Of a stretch of DNA of 64,000 nt, positions 11,701 to 23,700 are shown in pieces. This DNA is from Arcuatula senhousia. Its lineage: Eukaryota; Mollusca; Bivalvia; Mytilida; Mytilidae. How positions within the stretch are numbered: the stretch's first letter is position 1; every line of letters begins with the position of its first letter. Made by a program: the position numbers and the translations under genes. The notes beneath the pieces were generated by a model. It saw nothing but the letters and a program-made list of their open reading frames with translations. It was not told the origin of the DNA and ran no database searches. The DNA lies in contig OZ020305.1 in the NCBI GenBank assembly GCA_963971305.1, positions 1,955,001 to 2,019,000 on the forward strand. Direction: 5' to 3'.

Positions 11701-14700
11701 CAATTTTCAGTACTTTCCCCCTGAATTTCAAAGATTAACTCTTCTGTCACCGTAAGACCAACTGCATCTTAACTTGGCACACTTGTTTAATAGCATATAT
11801 GCTACAAATCCATTGTTCAGATTTTTGATTTGTCAAACAACATGGCCACCATGGCTAAAAATAAAACATAGGGGTAAATTGCAGTTTTTTGCTTATTACT
11901 AAAAAATGGTTTCAGATATAAAAATTGGTCAAGAATCGAAAGTGATCAGCATATTAAAAGATCTTCCTGTCCTGAAATTTTGAAAAAAGATCCCACTGCT
12001 GAAGTGGGAGTTATTGCCCTTTTTGTAGTTTTTGCAAAATTTTGCACTTATTAAGCCCTATATCTTGAAAACTTGATAAGATATTTCAGAAATTTAAATC
12101 GCATATGGTTAAGCATAATAAAATCTACAAAATATGTGTGTCTGTGTAGTTCAGGTGAGCGATTCAGGCTCCTGGGAGCCTCTTGTTATAAGGAGGTTTG
12201 TTTGTTAGTGCTACTTACATGGCTCTTGTCATTGTCATTGCACTGGAGAGTTTTTATTATCTGTGTATTTTGTGAGCCTATGAGTCATGACAAGGATAAT
12301 TTATTTCAGCAAACATCATGCAATTCCAATTATTATTTGTCAAGCCAGCCATGGATGTCATTTCCTTCTTTTCATTCACTATTCTTCTCTTAAATGCTGT
12401 ATAAAAATTGATAGCCAAAAGTCATTTTGTTGAAAAGTAAAGGCATGTTGAAAAGAAAGTTGAAGGTTAAAATAAAAAGAAGTTCTATAAAAATTAATCT
12501 GGCATATAAACTACAACTTCCTTTTGTAAAAAATATGTTATAAAATTTCAGGTTATTGATATCAAGTCAGCCTGGGATGTGTTAGCTGTTAAATTAAGTT
12601 CAGATACAAGGTAAACTTATGGATATTACCTGACACCATGGGTAAAATAACTAGAACAGTTATGAGGTTGTTTATTAGAAATTAAAGTTAATAACAATTT
12701 TTTTTATGTATGTAGTTTATGTTGTGTACACTTATTCCACATCTCATGATTGTCTACAGAAAGTATTTTTGGAATCAAAAATTATACCCTCTCTTTTTAA
12801 TGATGAAAACAATATATACACTTGGACAAAAGTTAAGGACCACCGATTTTTAAAATTTTCATCAGTTTTGTTTTCTTATTGTCGTATAGAAGCATATTAA
12901 TTTGAGCAAAACCTGCATGGTAAGACTAATATGTCCGCTAATGTTTAAACGTTTTTCTTTTATGAAACCATTACGATTGTGACCAACATATGGGGGTTTT
13001 TGAACATGGGGAAAATTACAAAGAAAAAAAATTGTCTGTAATTAAGAAATTGTTCTTGATTGCGTCAAAAATGATCTCAACTTAAAGAACTGCCATTTTT
13101 AAACAAAAGAATAAAGTTTTCACGTTCGATCTCTTTCAAATTTTTACATATTGTGAAAAAAATTATACCCCCCTTTTTTGACAAAAACAAATTCACCTAG
13201 TCAAATTAATTGCATATTTCCAGTCTTTAGTTAGAATGATTTTAATTGTTCTTGATTAATCTTGGCTGATGAGAACTCTTGGTTGTTTTTTAGCTTTATA
13301 AGTTTTTGACTTTGAAAAAGTTGTTGATTTTCAGGTGGTCCCTAACTTATGTCCAAGTGTATATATGTATGGCACACCGTAAACACTTGAATGAGAAAAT
13401 CTAAGTTTAAGTTACTTAATCCTAGCTTAACTGAGCTTAACCTAGGATTAAGTAATATAAACTTAGATTAATCTAGCTAAATGTTAGTTACAGAAAAACC
13501 TTGATTCTCTTAACTTAAACTAAGATTAACTTGTGACTATCATTAAGTTAAAAAAATCTCGGTTTAACTGAGTTTTGATAGAAAAACTTAGTTTATCTTG
13601 AAAACTTTTAGAAAATCCTAGTTTTTCTCAACTTAATGATAGATACTTCAGTTAATTCTAGATTAACCTACATTTTATGCACTTCAACTAAGATTATTTA
13701 GATCAGTCGTATGTATCGAGCATTTTGATTGGCCAACAGATAACCCATATTTTCTGGGAGGAATTATGATTGGCCAGAACATATTTCCTGGGAACTTAAT
13801 CTCAGATAAAGCTAGCTAAATGTGAATTACAGAAAAACCTAGATTCTCTTAACTAAAACTTCAATTTTCTTATAACTTGCATTAAGCTGAGAAAAACCTA
13901 GATTAACTGAAAAATACAAAAAAATCTTAGTTTAAGCAGTTTCTTTTTAGAAAAAACTCGGTTTTTCTCAGCTTAATATTAGTTAGGTCAGTTAATCATA
14001 GATTAAGCTCAGTTAATCTAGGATTAAGTAACTTAATCTAGGTTTTTCTCATTTTTGTGGTTGTGGCATGCCATATATATGCCCTCAAAAAAGACTCCTT
14101 GATTATTGTTTTGTCAAAATAGTGACTACCCTACTTTTATAACATTAATTTGTTGTATTTTTTTGCTTTTAGAAAACTGGGTTATAAAATGGTGGATGTT
14201 GAGTCATGTGGGCGAGGAAAAATGTCTTTAACAATTTTCTCTGCACTTATTAATTACAATTATTTTATTGTTTTGTATGCAGCATCATAATGCGTCCAAT
14301 ACCATGAAATCTGATTTTAAGTCTGTTGCTCAATACTTTCTAAGAACAAACATGACTAGTCAAGGCATTTTTTAATTTGACAGATTTTTAACATGATACG
14401 GAGGTTGAGTGTATTGCTTTTCAACAAGATCAACCTTGATACCTTATATTTTAAAATTATGGGATTAATGTTACTTACAATACTAATCAGCTTAGCTAAC
14501 TTGAGGGTCACACGTTGAAGACTAAAGGACAGTATTCTGTGTCAGGGTGTGAGAAATTTAGTCATGATATTTATTTGATAGGATCATAATATAATGACTT
14601 GAGGTTCAAGAAATTGACTTCAGAATCACACAATAAATTGTTGAAGTAAACTTTTCTTGTTGCAGAACTGTATCAATTAGGTAAAGTCTTTGTACCTCTG

Positions 14701-17700
14701 CAAACAATGTTTTTGAATACATGTATCAGGGAATCGTCCTGTCTTTCTGTCTAAACATCTTGTAATTGCATCTCATCCTTTTACAATTACACCTAAATAT
14801 ACATGTATGAACAAAATAAAAGAACTTAGCTAGACTCTCTTATCAGAAATGTGAATCCTTTTTATTATTTTACTCTCTCATATTTTCTTTTATTTTTGTA
14901 TCTTTGTGATTGATTTTTATTGGCAGCTATGAAACAAATTGATCTTATTATTTTAAGTGGTCATATATGTCACAAGGGAAACTGGCTGTAAATTAGATTT
15001 TAGGAGGACCGATTTTTTAGAAAATTTCTTGATTGCAGAGTGGACATTGACCTGTAGATATAATATTTGTTTCTCTCTCTCTCACTTACAAACTGTTAAA
15101 TCATGTTAAAGACAATTCTGAGTTAATTTGTATAAGATCAGTGTTTATTGGCCTGTAGACTTGTGACTTGTGACTAAACCTAAAAATTATAATGATCTGG
15201 CACCAAAATTTTTGTTTTCACTGCTACCCACAAAGGGGTGATACATTTCCTTTTGTATGTTCTTAGAAAAATATTTAAAATAACTAGGAAATCCATCAGT
15301 TATTTCAAATTTGTACTTTTTTTAAATATAATGAAATGAAGTCAGATTTTCAGCGACCCAAATAATTAGTTTACAATTACAAAAGGGACTAAAGATTCTT
15401 AATGTGAACTAAGATAAGTATCATTTAATGGTCTTTTTGGTTACCTAGATATAAGACCATGAGGGATGAAATATAACATATAGATATAAAAAATGTCAAG
15501 GGTTAGGGTTAGGGTTCAAAACTGACCAAGATTGATTTAGAAAAATAATTATGATACTATTTTGTAGGTCACTTTTTAACCTTCTGGTTTTTATCCTTGC
15601 TATTTTGGTCATTTTCTTATTAATATTCATGTTCCAAGACTACAAAATCATAATTTAAGAAACAATTATTTTTGACAAGAATCACTAAGGAAAACTCGAC
15701 AATGGGACTTTATTGTTTGGGTTTTAATGTCTATGAATAATTGTACAACGGGAATTCTACATATTTATAAAATCAGCATATGTAAGGTGTTAGAATAATT
15801 ATCTTCCCTTGTTCATGTTGTTGTCCATGATGAGTATTATCTTATTAATTGAATTGTCTTCTTGACGTTAGTTGCAATGTCTGGATTTTATGCACACATC
15901 CACGTCATGGGATTAGAAATTGAAATAAGTAGAATGGAGACTCTGTTCTGGTTGTGGGAGTTACAGTAAGCCAAATATGTTCTACTTTTGTAGTTGATGT
16001 ATAGACATATTTTCACCCATATTCTAGATTTACATTTATCAATCTAAAATAAAACATGTTGACTGATATTAATTATTTTCCCCCCACAATTTATATTTTC
16101 TCACAATTGAAGACCTTCCATGCACTAAGGCACCGTGTCTTTTAGATCAAAGGTGACTGTAATTTTATTTATGTACTAAGTTTTCATATTTGGAGATCAA
16201 TCGTATTGTGTGAGATTAAATAAATGTTAAATGAACGCTGATTTGCATGGTGAAAACTTATAACAATCAACCAAATGCTTATTCAATGTCAAGAAAGAGA
16301 TTGAACTTCTTGAACTTACTTTGCCACATTGAAGGTGACCTAAAATAAAGATCAGTTAATTATGGGAACTTCGACAGAATACCCATGACCGCTTCAGGTG
16401 ATGATCTCCCCTTTAAACATCAAAAGGTTGCTTAAAAGGCATATTCTATTTATCACCCTTTATATCACCCACATAGTGTTGCAAGAGTGAAAAAATCAAG
16501 TTAATCACTCATATTTCAATAAGAAATTTTCCCTTTGTTCCAGACCAGTAGTTGTAGAGAAGATTTGTGACTTGTTTTCTCTGGTACCAGACCATGCTGT
16601 TGATTCACCTGAATACCAGGTAAGAAATGAAAAACATAAATCCTGACTTTAGCACAAAAACTAGAAAATTATAAGGCCCCCAGATCTGGAATTTTAGTCA
16701 TTGACTTCAATTGGATGATAGGCCTGATGAAATAGCTATTGATCATTTTGAGAAAACTTAGATTTTTTTCCCAAACAGTTAATGTTACATGACAATGTTA
16801 TGAAGTATTTTTCTCATTGCAGAAATTCGTCAGTGATACTGTAAGGAACCTTTGGATGTTATCTCAAAGCTGTTATGATAATGTAGCACAGGCTGCCTTC
16901 CAGGCACTGTCCATGTTTAATGCTGATCAGTTCAAAATGTCACATCTACCAGCTTTGGTAAGTATTTGTTACATGTAACACACCCCTATGGCTGTTATAT
17001 CAGAGTGCTAATGATAATATAGCCCAGGCTGCCTTTCTTGCTTTATTCATGTTAAAAGCTGATCAGTTCAAAATGCAACATCTGCCAGCTTTGGTAAGTC
17101 TTTGATGGGAAGCTCTGTCTTTTGTGTGTTATGTATCACAGGCTGCGTTCCAAGCATTATACATGTTTGATTCTGGACAGTTCAATGTAACATCTGCCTT
17201 TATTGATAAGTCCTTGGTGTGTAGCTTGGTTTGTCTGTTTATGTTATGTACCAAAGGCTGCCTTCCAGGCCTTATCCATGTTTTATGATGAACAGTTCAC
17301 ATCTGTCAGCCATGGTAAGTCTTTTGTACCCCCTAAAGATGAAGAAAAGCCCTGTCTGTCGGTCTGTCTGTTTGTTATCTTCCATGTATTGTCCATGAGT
17401 TCAACATTTTGATTCATTTGCCACTGTAGTCCTTTGTACTCGATCTTTTTTAATTGGTGGGTAGCTCTGGCTGTCTTTCTGTTCCTTTTGTAGCACAGGC
17501 TGTTTTCCAGGCACTGTCCATATTAAATTCCAATCACTTCAACATGGCACAAGTACCAGCTTGGAAAGTCTTTAGTACAGTACCACAGTAAATGTTTAAT
17601 TTTAACACAATATAGCGGAGAGGGCCCATTGATGTCTAGGGGACAATCCTCTTTTCCAACTAATTGTTAATGCGCTATGGTTTCATTGTTATATGGGTAT

Positions 17701-20700
17701 CAATTTTCATGGTTAACGAGGGTGGCTATGAACTTTGATATCCCAGACTTCAGAACCACGAATGCAGGCATTTACAAAATTATAAATTTTCATCAAACCA
17801 AGAAAATTTGTACCCACAAAAAATAATTTGTATCAAACTTATATTTATCCACAATTACTCCTTCCATACTAGACTTCACATCTTACAAATGTTTACACCA
17901 GATTATATGGAGCAATTCATTTACAAAAAAAGCCAGAAGTAAAATCAGAAATGAACATGAGTAATGTGTAAATAATCAAATGAAACAATAGTATTTTGTC
18001 AAGTTCTGGGAATAAACCCAATTTCAATCATTTTTTTGAATAATTGGTTTTTACCATAAAAATGGTTAAAATTTTTGCCCATGAACCCCCCCTTTTTTTT
18101 TATAATAAATGTCTTTAGATTTTCATATGGAAGTGATTTTCAAAGTTTTTATTCTGATATTAAATTAAACAGCTAATGCTAAACCTATGAAAAAGTAAAA
18201 GAAAACTTTTTCTCTCCAAAATTATAGTGTCAATTAGTTTGAAAACGAGCTCACAAAACTATCACTCTCTTTTGCATATTCTATATTTTAATTCATTGTA
18301 TTTTCATTAAATTTAAAGCAACAAATTTGAATCCTATTTAAAATAAAAAATAGTAGCGAATTTTGAAATACTTTTTGTGCACTGTGCATTAAGGAATGAC
18401 TTCTTAAAGTAATAAATCATTTCTCTTCTTGAGACATTGTCAAAGTATTAAGAATGCATAATACAGTAATTGCTATTTGTCATTTCAAATGTTTTATCAT
18501 ATTCTTGGATAAAATAAATATTTTACAGAAAATAGGTATAATTTCACTTAAAATGCCAGGCTGTAAACTAACTTACAAGTCGTGTGGTCATGGTCTGTAT
18601 TTTAATCCCAAAAATATGTGAGAGTTATTGCCCTTTTAACTTTTAGCAAAAACAAGTTTTTATTATGTTTAAGGATTTTTCAGATAATCATGATAAATTG
18701 ACCATGCTATTTTGTCTTCTATTTTTAGATCATTGAAGATTTTGTTCAACAAGCTAAGTTGATATCCGATCAACAGGATGAAGGGTCTGTTATCACTGTG
18801 GATGATATCTGGCCTAATATACCTGCTGTTATCTATGTCAGGCAACTGAAATATATCAGGGAGGGAAGTCATAAAGGTATATAATTGGACATCACCCGGA
18901 ATCAGGATATGAGAGATAGGGGATAGGAAGTGGGGATTAAATGGGCAAGGAATTATGGGATGCCTAGGTTTACAGAAGAGAAGCAGAGAGCAAGGGGATT
19001 GAAACTGTTAAAAAATAGGGGTTTAATATGAACTATGAAAGGTAAGAGGGGACAAGAGAGTAAAGGACGTAGAGTTGAAGATCCCACTGTCCAGCCGCAT
19101 GTGTCAGGGATTATAACAAATTTTTTCCAGTATGACTGATTCGTTTTTGTCATTTTCTCTGGACTATGAGATTGATCATTCAAGTTCAATTCTTGTGAAC
19201 ACTAAAAACTCAAAAACTATTAACAACACAGTTCTGAAATTTTGTACAGTTACTTAGTAGCATGTCATAATTTGCATATTACAATTTCATGCAAAAATGT
19301 GAAATATTTTTGAAAAAAAACTTCATTTTTGATCGAAAATCACAGATTTTGAGAATTGGATTTTGTGAACACTAAAACTCAAAAACTATTAACAACACAG
19401 TTCTGAAATTTTGTACAGTTACTTAGTAGCATGTCATAATTTGCATATATAAATTTCATGCAAAAATGTGAAATATTTTTGAAAAAAAACTTCATTTTTG
19501 ATCGAAAATCACAGATTTTGAGAATTGGACTTTGTGAACACTAAAACTCAAAAACTAATAACAACACAGTTCTGAAACTCTGTGCAGTTAATTAGTAGCA
19601 TGTCATAATTTACATATTAAAATTTCATGCCAAAATGTGAAATATTTTTTTTTCGAAAATCACAGATCTTGAGAATTGGACTTTGTGAACACTTTAACTT
19701 AAAAACTATTTACAATACAGTTCTGAAACTTTGTACAGTTGCTAAGTTGCACACCATGATTTGCATTTAAAATTTTTGTGCCAATCTGTGAAATATTTTG
19801 AAAATCACAGATTTTGAGAATTTGATTTTGTGAACGTTAAAACTAATACAGTTATGAAATTTTGTACAGCTGCTAAGTAGCATGTCATGATTTGCATATT
19901 AAAATTTTGTGCATATCTATCTAATATTTTTGGAACAAAAACTTCATTTTTGATGGAAAATCACAGCATATTTTGAGAATTGGAATTTTTGAACAATAAA
20001 ACTCAAACATATCAAATGCTGTTAACCAATACACCTCTGAAGTTTCATACACATTCCATGGAGCATGCCTAAGTAGTTATAATCAAAGTTGGTATGATTT
20101 TCAAAACACTTAGGTTTTTTGCCGCAGGGCCCTTTTTGCTGTTTTTTGTTTGTGTTGAGTGGTTTTTTCTATGCTCTGTCATACTTTAGAAGATTTGCGA
20201 TGTGTCACTAGTTTCATAATATTGGTATATCTAAATTTGTTTTAGATCATTTACAAAGTTACATATAAAAGCTTGAAATAGTTTCCAGTAATCACTCATT
20301 AAGTAATAGAACACAGACAGAACTATTTAACACGACCTGTCATCTCCATTCATGTATACTTAATGTCCAACGCCACACATAAAGGAATTAGTCTGGAAAT
20401 ATTATTACTTGTCATGTTTCAGCATATGGAACAATAGAAAAGAAAAATTCCATAAAACATAAGTCTCAAGGTCTGTTATATGGCTATGAAAATGTCTGTC
20501 TGAATTTGAAAGAAATAGAATTAAAACCCATTAGCGCTGAAGATGAAGACATAGACATAGGTATAGACATATAAGCCATTTAGGGTAATTGTCCAGCTGC
20601 TGTTTAAAATCATAGAAAACATGGCTATTCAATAAAATACGTTTTGAATAAGGTGGTTCCCTTCTTTGAAGAAGAAAGGGGTATAATATTTTACCTGTGG

Positions 20701-23700
20701 TTTGGAAGTTCAATCAGCCAAAACTAACTACTTTTACTACTACTAATGCCATGATTAGTAATCAGAAATCAGTAATTAGCATTGACTAACAGTTTTGTTG
20801 TTATTTCATTTTACTTTGTTTCAGATTTGTATTTGATTTATATGCAACCAAGTACATTTTTTGGGGTATCAGACAGCATTCTATTTCAAAGTAATTAAAG
20901 ATTAAAATGTCGGTCAGTAAAATGTAAATGGAATCATTCCTTATCTCACAAACTTCAGATTCTAAGACTTACCAATTTATATGTAAATCAAACTGGGTTA
21001 ACTGTATGTATAGAACACAACTTTTTACTGAGGTGATGGATAAGAAAATTTTCTGCAGTTTTATAGATGGTATCACTAATAAACAGACTAAGAATTTCTG
21101 CCAAAGCTTAGTTTTAAGATATTACTGAAGGTAGATTTAAAATGATGGGCAGCTGGATGGCTTTTTAGTGGTGGCTTCCAATCTTTATTTGGTTACCTTA
21201 GAAATTCATTAAAAATTATCTGAGATCTAAATGAATTGTGCATTGAAATGGACCTGATACTTTTATTAATTAGTATGACATGTTTAAAGTCACCCTCCTT
21301 TTGTGTCTAATGTTAAAGCCTCTTGATATTTGGCAAACTAGCTCCATCCTATAAAAGTACTTTACGATGTTTAATCATGTTTACCTAATACTTTGAAAGG
21401 CACATGGCATAATTATGCCTTCTATTGAAGACTGCAATTGGATATTTGAGTCATATAACAGATTCTTTGTTCATTATAAGGTATAATTTAATAACTTTTT
21501 AAAACTTTTGTCATTGAACTTTAAATGAAATACAAGATTGCAATTTCCTCCAAAATAATAATACCCTTAAAATACATATCTGGCATGAAATTGAATAAAA
21601 TTGCAAAAAAATCCCTAGAATTTTACAATAACATGTTTCTTTTCCTGGTTTGTCATTGTACTCCTGTTTATAAGCGCTTATAAGCTGTATTTCCTTGTTA
21701 ATTTATAGACATATCTTTAAGTTATGTTATTAATACATGTTCTACGGTTAAAAAATGTTCCATTGGTAGAAGGGAAAATCATTTTGCCGATTAATGACAG
21801 TAACTTTCCCTGTAATTAATTTTGTACATTTTGAAATGTTTCACCAAGGAACTATCAGAGACATTGGTTAATGTATAATCTGCGACAGTCAATGTTTAGT
21901 CAGATTAATTTCTCTCTCAGTAAATAAAGGTAACAACAAAACTACCAAACTTGGGTGATCAATCTCATTAAAGCCAAGACAAAACAATGCAAAGACATAC
22001 CACAGACTTGAGTATCTCCTGTCTTACGAAATGGTCTGATAAAGTACATAGAGTTTAAATGAACTCATCCTGTCACCAAATTACATTGTTGTTTGGAGAA
22101 AATTAGGTAGTTCAGAAATAATTCTTCTTGATGGACCATAAAAAAGTTTGTTTCTTTTTTCTTCTGAAGATGCATATGCAAGAAAATTGGTTGATAATCC
22201 CAGTAAAGTCTCAACAAAATTAATATCTTTTGATCATCCAAAAAACATCGGAAGAATGATGGTAGTCGTCAAAAAACTCTATAACCAACTAACAAATTAA
22301 TTAATTTTGTCATCAATAAGGTTATGATTATTGTTTGGTGAAAATAGGATTACCATGTAATCTTTTTAGGATAACACGAAAAAAATTGTTTCATTTTGTC
22401 TCAAGATGCATATGCCAGATTTCCAGTACAAACCTTCATTGGATTTAATAACCCCAATCATTTATTAGAAAAAGAATGTTTACCCTAAAACTTTCTAACC
22501 AACCGACATTTGTACTCATCTGATAGATAAAACTCTGTATTTGTCTACGAGGTTGCGTTAAATTGCTTGAATGATGACAAACTAGGGGAATATAAGCCCT
22601 GTGTATTATTATTTGCGTGTACAATGTACTTAAGTTTCCTTTAAAAAAATGTGATATGTCCCGCATTTATTACTATCAGACCTGGTGTTTCTTGTAATAT
22701 ATATGACAATGTGAGATCTCCATATAAATCATCAAGACAATACAAACTGTAATCAGTTAGGATGTGAACATTATGTTTTTGAATTCAAATTTAAATCAGT
22801 CAGGATAAATTCATCAAAAAATGTTTGTCCTTCTATGAAATGATTTATAATAATTCCTTTTCCTGTTCTAAAGAACTTTAATAGCCAGTATTAAGTCACT
22901 ACCAACCTAACTCATTATGAATTCAGCTTAAAGCTAATGCACCTGTTCTTATTCTGTAAAAGAAGTTATTAACATGATGATACAACTATGGAAAGTTGAA
23001 TCTTGTGTGCATTTATATGGATGATGACGTCATAAAACTAATGATTTATTGCTCAGGTTTGTCTTATGACCTTTAAAAGCAGAACGAACCATGGAATTCC
23101 TCCTACTTGGAATCAAATATATAGTTTTGTACTGATATTTATGTATTATGCCTTGCTATCATTTATCTCAGGAGTAGGTTTGCATTCATATCTGAGTTTT
23201 TTCTACCTTAAAAATCACAACATCGCCTATTTATTAATTTGACCATTCTATGGTTCTGAAAATAACCCTTTTCACAAGTCATTATTCGTTATATGGAAAT
23301 AAATTTTATCAGGTTATGAGGCATTTTTGACATCCATGGTTGCTAAGGAAGTAGAAAATCTTCCTCGAGGTATCTACCACTAATCACTACGGCGACAGGG
23401 AGCCGCCAGTAATCAGGGTAAAGCTGTTGGAGCTATCCCAGCATTCCTTCTGATGCAGTATCAGAAGACAAAGCAACCAGGACTCAGACCTGGATTGGCA
23501 GCTGGTTTACTGTTCAGCTATGACCCTCCAGTAGACGTAGGAAGAGATGGACGACCCAGAAAACATTACATCATGTCTCACAGTAAAAACTTCCAACAGA
23601 TGTTTACTACTTTGTTAAATGAGGTATGTTTCCTTAGTAGGGTATCAGTTTAAGTGACATACATAACAGTGTGATGTGATGGCAGGGGTTTTTGAATAGG

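Noticed and set aside
15499..15516. TTAGGG run as a telomere
   Set aside because: Only about three units within an intron; a short interstitial repeat at most.
23369..23397. A 29-nt GT-AG 'intron' that would remove the exon 9 stop
   Set aside because: Removing it destroys the conserved PRGIYH motif, shifts the frame and creates another stop.
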